Of a stretch of 64,000 nucleotides of DNA, positions 47,683 to 59,900 are shown piece by piece. The position numbers and the translations under genes were made by a program. Origin of the DNA: Rhabdornis inornatus (taxonomy: Eukaryota > Chordata > Aves > Passeriformes > Rhabdornithidae); the NCBI GenBank assembly GCA_013397075.1, contig VWZS01009715.1:57433-121432 (forward strand), written 5' to 3'. A model generated the notes under the pieces. The model was given only the letters and a program-made list of their open reading frames with translations. It was not told the origin of the DNA and ran no database searches. How positions within the stretch are numbered: position 1 is the stretch's first letter; the number at the start of each line of letters is the position of its first letter.

Positions 47683-47914
47683 CACACCAGGGCAGGGTGG
47701 CAGCAGCTGCTCATTTAGACTTTGGTATGAGTGCCAAAGTGCCTCTCCCACTGCATCCAGCAAGAAATGAATTGGATCATCTGCCACTGCTTACCTCAAA
47801 ATCAAAATGCATGTAAGAAGGTGCTGAGTTGTTCCAAGGAAATGAAATAAAACCAACACTGTGAGCACTTTTTTTTTCCTCTAGAATTCTAGCAGATGAG
47901 TCTTTGAACAGAAT

Positions 47915-50900
47915 TGCATATTCTCAGATGGATTTATTTAACAAGTTTTTAATCTTTAAATATAGATTTAACACATTTTTTACAGGTACATATACAATAT
48001 AGTTCATTTAAACTTGCAGTCAGAAAATTCTCTACTGTAATTTATACATATACATGAAGAGCCTAGTTCAACAGCATACTCAGGGGAACATACCATGTGT
48101 GCAAAGTTTCAATTGTTAAAAACCTCAGACTGTACATTCAGATTTGCAGAACTTATCAACCCCATAAATTAATAAAAGCTTAGATTTAAAACTATGGAAG
48201 ACAAAAAAGATTAAAATCATTTAATATGCAATGTGTGCTATGTCTCAGACAAATATTTACAGTTGTACCTCAAAATGTGCATTGTTACCACAAGAATTGT
48301 TACCACTATAAACAGCCCCAACAGGAAGTTAAGACACTCCTACTTTCCCAGCTAATTAGTGCACTGTGATTGATTTGAAAGTAGATGAGAGAACCTTCAG
48401 TGGCTGAACTGGGATTGCCAGAGGCTGAAGGATCTGCTGGCTCTTGGTTTTGCTCAGTCCAGACTTAGCTGGGCCCAGCTCTGAGGGTGCACAAGGGTCA
48501 CCCCAAAACTGGAGACCCAGAGTGGAGAAATGGCCAGAGAGGAGCAGCTCCACAATTCCTCCACACAGAAATGGTCACAAAACAAACCCAGCACGTTTTA
48601 ACTGAACGTGGGGCTGTGCCCCAGGACTGGTTCACAAATAAAAGTCAGATCCTAAAGGTCCCCCTTCAGTCCACGGTATGAACATCTCATTTGGCTGGGG
48701 CAGAGCAAATTCACTACTGCATGCACACCACTAACCCTGCTTCCACACACTCAGGTGCTCTTTGCACACATCTGCTTAAAAGTTCAAACCACCTGCACCT
48801 ACCTGTGTTCTACAAAAGCAAAACTAGACAAAGAAACACAAAATTAAATTATGAGTCTTCAACATTCTTTTTCCTTCCTCAAAAGTTCAATAGATACATT
48901 ATTGTTAAAGATGCTGAAAAAAGTCTTATCACAAGAACATCCTTAGTGCAAACATGGACATTTAGCTTGGATTTATGGCACGTGTTCCAAAAGTACATAC
49001 ATTAATGTAAACTTCAACACTTGCTAGATACAGGTTCAGCCCTGGGACACTTTGGGACCCTAAGTGATTGGTGACAACCCTGAGGTGTCAGTTTGACCTG
49101 ATCCAGACCTCACTGAAATCAAGGAGGCTGCAGTGGGCTGGAGTCAGGCCCTAAGTGCAAAAAGAGGATCTTTAGTGTTATTGCATCCTCACATGTGAGT
49201 CAGCCAGATGATGCTCTTACAGAACATTACATTCACATAGCTGAAGCAGATAGTTAAGAAAAATCCACCCAATAAAATCCATTAAGCAGGACATACAGCT
49301 TCTTTGTTTGTTTTTTTTTTTCTTTTTGGTTTACCAAAACTCGACTCTTGTTTGCAACTTCAACAGTTGTCAGCTAATAAGTAGGCAAAACCTACTTCAA
49401 CCTGTAGAGGAAATTTCAAGCATCTAAACAAAGTGTCAGGAAACTGTAGTGTACTTCTCTGATGAAACATGATGTATGTCATGGAAAAACAGCAGGAAAA
49501 AAATCAATAAAATACCATAATTTCCACAAGCAAAAAGAAACAAAGAGCAGAGAATGGCTTCCTTTATGAGCATGAGAAGCTGCTTAGGACCCCGTCCCAC
49601 TCAGTGCAGATGAAGCTGTGGAGGTCTGGGAATGTGATGAATTGTACAGGACAACTCCAGCTACTGTGCTAGTTCTGTAACACTTAGCTGAAAGCTTCCC
49701 AAGAGCATCGAAAATAGGATGCTACCAGTTCACCCTTAATTCAAGGGGAACTAAACTTTCTCGTGTTACACAGGGCAGCATCTATAAAGTAATGGAGAAT
49801 GATGTTAATATTAAAGCATCTTATTCCAAGAAATACATTGTTCCCTGTAATCATGTAACATTTGTGAAACAGAAAAAGAAAAATAAATGCACTCCTGCAT
49901 TTCTCCCTAAAAGCTGAACTCCCACTGGCTTCAGTGAGAGCCTTGACTAAGGCAGGACCACGGGGTTTGACTCATTTCCATCATCTCCCACTTCATTATC
50001 ACAGCAAGGCCAGCTGATATCTTCTCTAGGCTCCTGATTTTGCCAGGCTGGCAATGGTTTTCTAAAGAGCTGTTCTGTGAAGCTGGCTGGCACCACAGGT
50101 CAGAGGAGAGACCCTGCTTTATGCTTCAAAGCCAAAAAGAATCAGCAGTGCCTCTAAGGGACCCTGCACAGACACAAAAGCCTTTGGGTGCAGTCATTAA
50201 AGTGCTGAGGGGCAGAGCAAACAGCTGTGCTGCAGCTGGAAACAGAGAGACACTGCAAACAGCTGTGCTGCAGCTGGAAACAGAGAGACACTGCAAACAG
50301 CTGTGCTGCAGCTGGAAACAGAGACAGAGCAAACAGCTGTGCTGCAGCTGCAAACTGCAAGGGGCATTGTACCAGAGTGTGCACAAAGCTGGCACAGCAC
50401 AGCCAACGTGCTCACAGCATGCCACAGCTCAAACCACACACAGGAAATACCCTGAGCAGGCAGATGGGAGCCACAAAAGGGGACAGAGCCCAGTGTCCTG
50501 TCCAGTGTCCAGAGGGGACACAGGACAGTGCCCAGTGTCCTGTCCAGAGGGGACACAGGACAGTGCCCAGTGTCCTGTCCAGTGTCCAGAGGGGGCACAG
50601 GACACACAAGCTCAGTCCTTCAGGCACTGCCAGAGGGGGAAACCTTTGCTCAGCTTTGTGGCATGGGGAGCAGGCACAGGGGATCCCCCTAAGGCTTGGA
50701 AGAGAAGAATTTGGCAAGCAGGACGTTCAATAAACTAGGAGAGGGTCTGGCATGCAGAACAGGGGCCTGTGCCCACCTTACATCACCAGAATGGTTTCAG
50801 AGTCTCTTCCTACCCAAACCAATCTGGTTGCAGCCCCTGCTGTGGGTGCTGCAGCACTGAGAGGTGACATGCCCTTCTCCTCACTGACACACCTGCCAGT

Positions 50901-53900
50901 GCTGCCAAGGGTGATCCCTGGCACACTGCCCACCAAGGGACATGCAGAAATGTTTTGTCTCCTGCTCCAGTGCAGAAAAGGAGTCGGGATTGTAATGCTG
51001 GAGCCCCAACCCTCCCTGAAATAAAGAGATCATCTTGCATCTCCGTGTTAATTCATTGAAAAGCCAAAAATTAACCAGGCAATGCCTGAGCACTTGCCAG
51101 GCAGCTGCAACTACCAGCACATGGCTGAGCCTCAGCAGCAGTGACATTCTGAGCACTGCTCTCTCCAAATATTTTTCATTTTGAGCTCTGCATGTTATCA
51201 CCTGCAACACAAAACTGTTCTTTCATGCACATTTAAAAAATCCACCATGGGTTTGCACAGCAGAGAGAACAAATCTGTTTGGAAGAAAGCAGCAAGGACT
51301 GTTGTCAGAACTTACAGCTAGAGGCACACCAGAAGGAAAATTAATTTTCAAAATTATCTCCAAGCCAGCCACCTTCCTTCCAGAAAACCTCATGGCTTAT
51401 ATCCAGGCCAAGATTTACAAGAGGACTGTGGATTTGCAAAGCTGGAATGGCTGGGGAGTGAAGCACTTAAATACCCCTCTGCTAACTTAAAATGGACAGC
51501 AAAAAGTTCCCTGTAACTTCATTATGATTTGTATTGGCTCTACACTGGAATAATTAGCAGGAGGAGAGAGGAGCAGCTTGTAGGCATGCAGGTATCAGCC
51601 ATCCTGTGGTGGGCCACGGTATAAATCCAAGGAGAAGTGTGAAAGTAAGGGAACCATTATTCTATTCACATAAAATCTTTGCCCTGAAAAAAATCCCAAA
51701 CCCCGGATTTGTATGAATTCTGCCATGAAATTCTGTGACTGGACACAGAGTTTAATTAGGGGAACTGGAGCTGAGCAATGAGACAGGCACTGCCCCCACC
51801 AAATGCCAGAGCTGCCTCTCCCCCAGCACTGCAGTGACTCCAACACTCTCCAAGCTCTTGGGGACCCCACAATGTTAGAGGAGCTTACACTGCTAACATG
51901 CAAAGCAGCATTTCAGCACAAGCAGTTTATAATCCAGGAGGGTTCTGATGCTCCCTCCTGCCCCTACTGCCGAATTCTCCCTGTGCTGTGCTGGAGCAAG
52001 AGCTCCATCTTCTGCAGCAGCAGCAGCAAAGAGCCCAGAGCATCCCCAAGGAGCCAGTGGCACAGTGTCACCTGCAGGGTGAAGTCACCACCCCCAGAGG
52101 AACAGAATTGCTGAGTGCAGAAGTACTGAATGAAAATGAATTTTCAGAGTGCAAGTTGCTCATGGCTGTAAGGACACAGTGCTGAAAAGCTCCAGGAACA
52201 GCTCGAGGAAACATCAAGAGAACATCCTCCAGCATGCCCCAATATTTCCTGGAGTGTGTGCAAGATTAGAATCACGCCTCGGGACTGCAGGCACGACCAG
52301 AACAGCAAAGGAGAACAGTTAGCTTGGCAGGGAAAGCAGAGCCTCAGTGCTCCAGACCCTGGGACACAGCTCTGGGGTACCTGGGCAGTGCTGTGGGACT
52401 CACAGGAGGCATTTTCTGTGCAATTCCCCTTCCTCTGTACTCAGCAACTTTATAAACCACCCTGGAGCTGACAGTCTCCAGGTTTTTGGGGATATGACCA
52501 CTGAGAATGCAAACCAGGGTTCAGAGTTTCCCAGCACCCTTTTTTTGAGATGTATTCCCAGCTGGAAAACCCTTCTGCACAGGAACTGGTGATGTGGGGC
52601 AGCTATACATGGAGAGAAGATCAAAGGAGCCACAACTGCAATCTTGGAAACAGGGTGCCAGTAAACTCTGAACATTGGTTATCAAAAACTACCCCTTACA
52701 GAAAATCAGCAAACTGTGAGATTTGACTGCCCTGCAACAAAGGCAACAAAAAATACCTTCCTCTATAGGAAGGATTTCACTGAAATGTACCAAAAACCAT
52801 CATGAGCTACCTGGAATTTTATGCCTTTCAGGTGGCTTCCTCCACGTTCATCAAAATAACAGATTCTGACAGAAAAGTGTTTAAAGAGAAATCTCCTTGA
52901 AAAATTTGCTTCATGCAGTCATAACTGTTTGTTTTTTTTTAATGGACTAAGTCTATGTGGGCTTCCTGAGCTGTTCCATGTCCAACCCTGGTCTCCCATT
53001 TGCAGAGGACAGCATGGTGATGAGCACACATGGAGCAGTGACACTGCAGACATGGCAAGGGCAACAGGCTGCTCTTAAGGCATTTTCTTGTGTCATCTCT
53101 TATGCTTCCCTGTCTGTTTCTATGTACAGTTACAGCTAGAAAATGAGAAATTTGGGTTTGGAGACTCTAAGCCTTTGGCTGAAACCTGGTAACCTGTTTA
53201 TGATAACCTTGATCTAAGGATGGATTAACCAGCAGTGAGGCAGCAGTGAGGGCAGGAGTGAGGCAGCAGGGAGGAAGTATTGCCTTTACAGGCCACGATG
53301 TCTTTTGCAGCAGGAGCAGGTTTTTAGGTACCTGCTGTTCACACGGGGTTTGAGCTACAGCAGGGAGCAAAACAGTCACAGGAATCCCTGGTCAGACTCC
53401 ATCTCTTCTCCCAGGTCTTCTACCCAGTGCTCTTGCAATGAAATCTATGTTTTTAAATGCTTGGTTTTAATTTACTAGTGCCTAAAGTCTCAGAAAGGTC
53501 TTAACGTGTTAAACAAACAAAGAAAAAAAAAGCTTAATTTGCTACTTTTGCAGGCTTTTTGGAATAGCTGCTTGCTTTTCTATTTTTCCAGCAGAGGCAT
53601 ATGCAGCCAGATTTAGTACAAGTGTAATGCAAATGGCTTAAAAGACCTGACTTGAGAAATACTGAAATATTTCTGCTAGGCGTGCTATCAAATACCTGCA
53701 ACTTTGGCATTCCGAAATCTGCAGTCACCGACTACAATCTGCAGGCTGTGCACAGGAATCCAGCCTTCTTTCCTTCTGTTCAGGTTTTTCACCAACCTTG
53801 GAACGACAACAGCATTAGGAACAGAGGACAACCAACCCAGCAGCACTTTGGTGAGGGCACACCCTACACAGCTGGGGGTGCAAGCAACAATTTGTTCAAA

Positions 53901-56900
53901 CCGCTTTAACAGGACCTGGCCACGCACTTAAAGTATTCCCCCCACATAAATTTAGGAACCTAATTAAAAAGCCTACACCCCTCTAGACAGTGGAGAAGAA
54001 CAGGACTCCCTCTCAAGGATCCTGCCCTTGACCTCCAGAGATGCCAGCTGAGGAAACCTGGCCACTGAAGGAGCCAGGGGAATTATTTTTCTCACCCCTC
54101 TGCTATTTAGACTGGTAGGATGATTTTAGTCAGGGTACTGTAAGTAAATTCAAGCCAAGATTTAGGCAGCTGGGAATACTCATGCTCATAAGTGACAACC
54201 CTGTCTCATCATGCAGTGAAATTTGTGCTAACAAAGAAGCTTGGTGTGAGAAATCTTTGCCTGGCACTGGCTGAAGCCCCCAGGGGTGGTGAACATTCAG
54301 CAAACCTGAGATGCTTTGCATCTTCTTTTGCTAGCAACAAACTGAGTTTTTCAAAATGCAGTGGGACCAGATGATCCTTGCACCTTGCAATTGAAACATT
54401 CTACTTTATCCTATTCTGATTTCCCTTGAAGTGCAAGGGCTGTAGCTGCCAGCCAGGAATCCTGCACGGGGCACTGCCATCTGTGCATCCCAGGCTGGTG
54501 CCTGCACAAATGTGACCCAGGTTCCTGCTGACACCACCCTTCCCACACCCCAGACAAGGCTTCAGCGCTCTGGGCTCCCTCCTGCTGCCACCCTGGGCTG
54601 GCTGAGGAGGGCTGGTCACAACCATCCTGCAAAGGGAAGAGCCAGAGAGCTCAGCCAAGCTTAAGCCAGGCTCAGTCTGCTTAAATCCCAGACTAGGACA
54701 CCAATGGTCCACCAGCAGCAGGCCCAGGGATGTCCCCAGGTGATGCTCCCAGCTGGGAACTGTTCTCTTGTGAGCCACAGCTTCACACACACCAGAAAGA
54801 GTGTGAGCCACCCCCAGGTCACACTCCTGCAGCTGTCTGAAGGAAGAAAAGCCTTGCAGTTACTCCCTGTGGCTGCCCATGAGCCCAGAGGAACAGAGCC
54901 TGGAGCCGAGCTGGGATGGGCAAAGGGAATAATCTGAATTCCCATCTGAAGGGAAGAGCATGGCAAGAGGGGCTGGGAAGGGGCTGCTAAAAGCCAGCTC
55001 ACACACAGACCCACGGGAGGAAAGCCCTGACCTGCTTCCCCAGGCCATGCCAGTGCAGGTGGCACCTAGGGCTGGCAGGAAAATGGATTCTCCAGCTTCT
55101 GGAATGGTCTAAAGCTCAGCCAGGAGTGCAGTGAGTGCATCACCAGGCCAGGGACATTTCACTGCCCTGCAGGCTCTCAGAGACAGGGCAGAGTAATCCT
55201 GAAATACCTACCACTGTCCCTCACCATCCTCATGCAAGAGCTGAATTTCATCCCCGTTTTTCACCAGCAGGTCCTCTGATCCTCTCCTCTTGCAGTCTGC
55301 AAGGGCTTTGTACTTTCCTGGAGACTGTGGTAGAGACAAAAACTTATCTCATTTAGCTGCATTTTGTGTCATGCAGCTGTGATTTCTGACTGCTGCAGGC
55401 AATGTGACAGAGCCCTACCAGCTACCTTAAGTGAAATTATTTCAACAAACTGTGCCTGAGACATCTTCTCATTCCCAAAACTGAGCTGTGGAAATTCTGA
55501 GAGACAAAGACAAGACACATGCATTATCCAGCAAGGAAAGCAAGGCAGACTGCCAGCCCAGGGCAGCTCCCAAGCTCTGGGTGTCCCATCTGTTGGAGTC
55601 AGTAAGTCAGGAGTCTCTCTGAATTTTTCAGAGAGAAATTAGAGTGCAGAGATTGAATTAAAGCTTTTGGATGGATTAAAGTGTGTTAAGCCACTGACAC
55701 ATAAGGCAGAGGCGAAAGTTTAGGTTTTAGTATGAGTGAGCAAGCAAGTAAGTAAATAAGTAGAATGAGTAAGTAAGTAGAATGAGTTTTAAGTGCTTCT
55801 AGTGAGTAAAGGTTTTAGATGCCAGAGTAGTAGTACACATTTTAGTGAAGGTTGAAAAACATAGTCTTAGATACTAGGAGTTCCACGGAGGTTCTAAGAA
55901 CACAGTTTCAGACATAATACAGCTATAGTAAGAATATTGCTTACATTTTTTAGTTAGAACAAGATAGGCCATGTACAGGGTTTGTACATAGCCTGGCGTG
56001 CCAAGAAACCAGAATTCTAATAGGTTAAGGAGGGGTGGTCTGAGTTTGTGTCTCAGCTTGTTGGGAAGTTTTTATATAAAAACATGCATTAGGGAGAGCT
56101 AGTGCATTTTGCCTTTGAAATGGATGTGCTTCTGCAATAAACAACATTTTAGCAACAATTAGCTGCTTGGCTCATTGAAGAAGACAACCCGAGAAGCTGA
56201 GTGCCTAAGAGCACCCAGAAGACAAACCTGACCCTTGGTGCCCCGTGTCTTTGGTGCCCCTTCCCCACCTACCAGCTGGGTGCCATCCTCCTCCTCGGTG
56301 TCCGAGCAGTTGGACAGGTACTGCTGCCCCGACCACTCCTCCAGCCCCTCGCAGATCTCCAGCGACTGGGACACTCCTGGCCAGCCTGCAGGACAGCCTG
56401 GGGCTCAGCCTGGGGAGCCAGCAGCCCCAGGAGAGCCCCGAGGGGAGGGGAAGGGGTCACACCTCTGTGGGGTTTGCTCTGGGGGGACACGAGCCCACTG
56501 TCCAGCATCACCGGGCTGGTGCGCTCCGAGTCGTTCTCTTCTGAGCTGATGGAGGCTCTCTGCTGCTTCCTGGATGGCCCAAAACGACAGAATTCATCTC
56601 AGCTTGACCTCATGGACGAACACAAACTCCACAAGGTTTTGTTAAATAGGGTCAGAAGTAACACTGGTGCCTCTGACTGTGTTTCTGTGAAGATTAAGGA
56701 CTTAGTGCCCAGTTCTGGATCTTTTGGGGAGGGGAAAGGAAAGTGCTGCAGTGTCTCTACCCTGAGTCAGAGCCCTGTCCTTGCCCTGGCTCCCGAATCA
56801 GAGCCCTGTTTTTACTCTGTTTTTGCCCTATCTTTGCCCTGTCTCCTTTGCCCTCTCTCCTGAATCAGAGCCCTGGTTTTTGCTCTGTCTTTGCTCTATC

Positions 56901-59900
56901 TTTGCCCTGTCTCCACCTGCAGAGCAGCTGCAGCTCAGGCTCAGCTGCCAGGCTCAGGGGTGCCCCTGCCAGCCCCTGCCTGTCCCCAGCCACTGCCACC
57001 AGAGGCTGGGCAGCAGCACAGCCCTCTGTCCCCTCCTGTCCCCTCCCCAGAGACAGGAACGGGGCCAGCACAGAGCCAGCAGCCCCTGGGTGCCCCAAAG
57101 GAGGGACCTCCCAAGGGAGGGACCCCCAGAGCCCCAGGCTGGACTCACCTGTCACCCAGCTGGGACGAGGGCAGGGGCTGCTCCGAGCACGAGCCAGGCT
57201 GCTGCTTCTCCACTGCTGGCAGGGAAAACACAGATCAACATCCAGCTTTTATTAGCAACTGTCACATTGAAGCATCACTTCGAAAATCAGACCTTTTGTA
57301 CAACCCTACTGATCTCTGTTCAGAGAAAAACAGACCTAGGTCTAGAAAAATGGACTCCAGAAAAACAGAGTCTAGGAAAATGGACTCCAGAAAAACAGAG
57401 TCTAGCAAAATGGACTCCTGCAAAGCACAGACTTAGTTCTGATTAAAGTGGCATGCTAGCACAAATCCAACACTGAGCATGCTACTGAGGACCAGAATAT
57501 GCTTTAAATTAGGCATCTGTTATGTATCTTGTTGAATTAAACCTGTGATAACAAATGGGAAATAACCCCCAAGATAATGACAATAAAAAAAAAAATGTAC
57601 TTCTGTGATTGATTTTCACATGAGCACCTAGGTTTTACTGCTCCAAGTTATGTTATTTCCCTGCAATTTAAGGCCTCACTCCAGCATTTTGCTACCAGGC
57701 TTCTGAAATGCAATTCTCCAGTGAGAATTAAGGGACTTAAGATCAGCAATGTGACAATAGGAAAACTTCTGCTGCAGAGAGAAAGGCAGAGAAACTGGTC
57801 AAATGTACCTTTTATAAGCTCTTGCTGCTTGAACAAAATTTTTCTTATTTCATTCAACCATGCCATCTTCAGATCTACTGTTTGGGCCTGGAAGAAGAAA
57901 AAATTGTCTGAATTTTGAATTAAGAGTCATCCATTATAATGTAGGAATAAAATCTCCCTTTTCTATGCTGTAATTATCTGAAATCCCCTTTTCTCCCCCA
58001 AAGCTACTACTAAATTTTAAACAGTCTTGATCTTTTAAAATTGATGATTCCCATTACAACCAGGCAAGGCACAGTGGAAATTGTAGAGCTGTCACTACAA
58101 CCATACAGGTCAATGAGGAATTTTCTTCTCCCTGCTCTGAGGATGTGCAAATATCCAGAATTCTGGAGCTACAAACCTGCACCACATAAACCTCTTCTCT
58201 CCCACTGTACCAGATCTCGAATTTCCGATGATCTCCTTTCACATTCTCAGTTATTCCAACTGCACTCATCTGCAAATGCAAACAAACAAAGAATTAAACA
58301 TAGCACACAGCTCCCTCTTCCCTAGGAATCCAGCAAGTTAAACCTGTTTTCACTGAATTTAACATGTTTCATCAATTTTAATTTAAGTAGCAACTGAAAG
58401 TCATTATCTGGCTCATCCCTCCTGACTTTCTATCAGCTGCATTTTGGATAAGCTTTCCAAAACAAATGAGTGCACCTTGGGGAACTTTTCATTTGGGAAT
58501 CAGAGCTAACTGGAGCTGCCTCTCTCAGCAGAGAATTTCTCAGATTTGGCATATGAAGATTTATAAATACGTGACATGTTATTTATCCACGTGCATCATT
58601 TCTGCCATATTATTATTTATTCTCTCACTAAATTCTTTGTTTCCCTCTGTCAGTGATCTTTCAAACCCATTTGTGAAGCCCTTAGCTCCTTCAGGAGTTT
58701 GAGTGCAATGCCTTTTGGCTCCTGGCCATCCCTGTAGTGGTGACAGCACCCTAAGAAGAATTGACCCTTCTTTCCAAAACAGGGTTAATTTTTGGGATGC
58801 AGCCTGAGCTGCCCCAGCCTGGCTTCCAGCACACGTGCAGGCTGGGAGCTGAGTGCTGCTTTACTCATTATCACTGACCACTTTGGAGAGTTTGGATGAA
58901 AACACCAAACTCCTCCAGGATCTGCACAATGTGACCCACCTGAACCCAGCCTAAACCAGGATTAGAGACAAGAAACTCTTCAGCATCAGGAGACCCCTGA
59001 GCTCCCTCCTGAAGAGGCCACGAAGCTGAAAACTGCTGCAATAGCTGATACCACATGAACCATCCTCTCCCTCAGAGCAGGCAATTATTCACTCATTAAA
59101 GGATGGTCAGAAACAGCTCGAGTATCCCACCTGCATGTTTTGGAACAGATGTCATAATAAAGGTATCACCTATCATCAATTATTCACACAGACTGGATTA
59201 GACAAATCCACTCCAAACACAAACAGAACCTTAGAAATAACATCTGTTCAACACTGCTGCTCCTCCTTGGTAATATGTGTGTGCCCAGAGCTCTTGGTCT
59301 GAAAGGCCTCAATGATTTGCAGAAGAGGTGCCATGGACAAATGTTCTGTTCCAGCTGTTTCACATGTGGCTGCCCCTTTCCAGAGACACAAACAGCCCCA
59401 GGGAGCAGGAACCAAGCTGCTCTGGACATCACAAACATTTAGGCTGGAAAAGACCCCTGAGAGCAGAGTCCAACCATTCCCCCAGCATGGCCAAGGCCAC
59501 CACTGACCCTGTCCCCCAATGCCACATCCTCATGGCTTTAAATCCCTCCAGGGATGGGGACCCCCTGCCCTGGGCAGCAGTGTCAGTGTCTGCCCACTCC
59601 TCATCTCCAAGCTGAACCCCCCTGGCACAACCTGAGGCCATTTCCCCTTTAGACAGCTGGATGAGGCTCCATTTTGGTTTTATAAAAACTTAAAATTGAT
59701 GAGGAAGGGCACCTCATCCAGTCACTGCAATCCCCAGTTCTCTGCATCTTGTTTACCTTGGCAATTTATAGAGGCTCCTACAAAACTGCCCAGGCATCAA
59801 GACATTAGAAATTTTAAATGATCTACTATGATGCTGCAAAGAACAAGTGCCAGGAAGAGACAGATTTAGGATCTGTTCATTCAGGTTAGTGGATTTTAAA

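Larger units (their letters stand above)
47915..49946 (-). other. MCF2: MCF2 3' UTR (probable)
   Basis: About 2 kb of AT-rich sequence with few frames and no introns visible, ending at a minus-strand AATAAA. It includes a T-rich run (49309-49327 on +) and two fragments of an old amniote-type repeat. Extent is inferred from the poly(A) signal and the candidate terminal exon. Confidence 0.55.
50034..56272 (-). other. MCF2 last intron (if the terminal exon is right)
   Basis: 6.2 kb with tandem repeats near the 3' end (50215-50607), an LTR-like element near the 5' end (55591-56224), and otherwise no recognisable gene. Frames such as the minus-strand ones at 54.4-55.0 kb lack family resemblance. 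Confidence 0.5.

Noticed and set aside
46677..47787. Long minus-strand frames (up to 345 codons) with Ser/Pro/Gln repeats
   Set aside because: Entirely due to the 40-bp minisatellite; three overlapping frames show the same cycle and no domain.
49490..49530. Minus-strand VEIMVFY-stop as a SEMALLY-like MCF2 end
   Set aside because: No AG acceptor with a pyrimidine tract lies just upstream in the right phase; similarity is too weak.
53167..53379. Minus-strand frame as the MCF2 terminal exon
   Set aside because: Phase and acceptor do not fit and there is no resemblance to the DBL tail.
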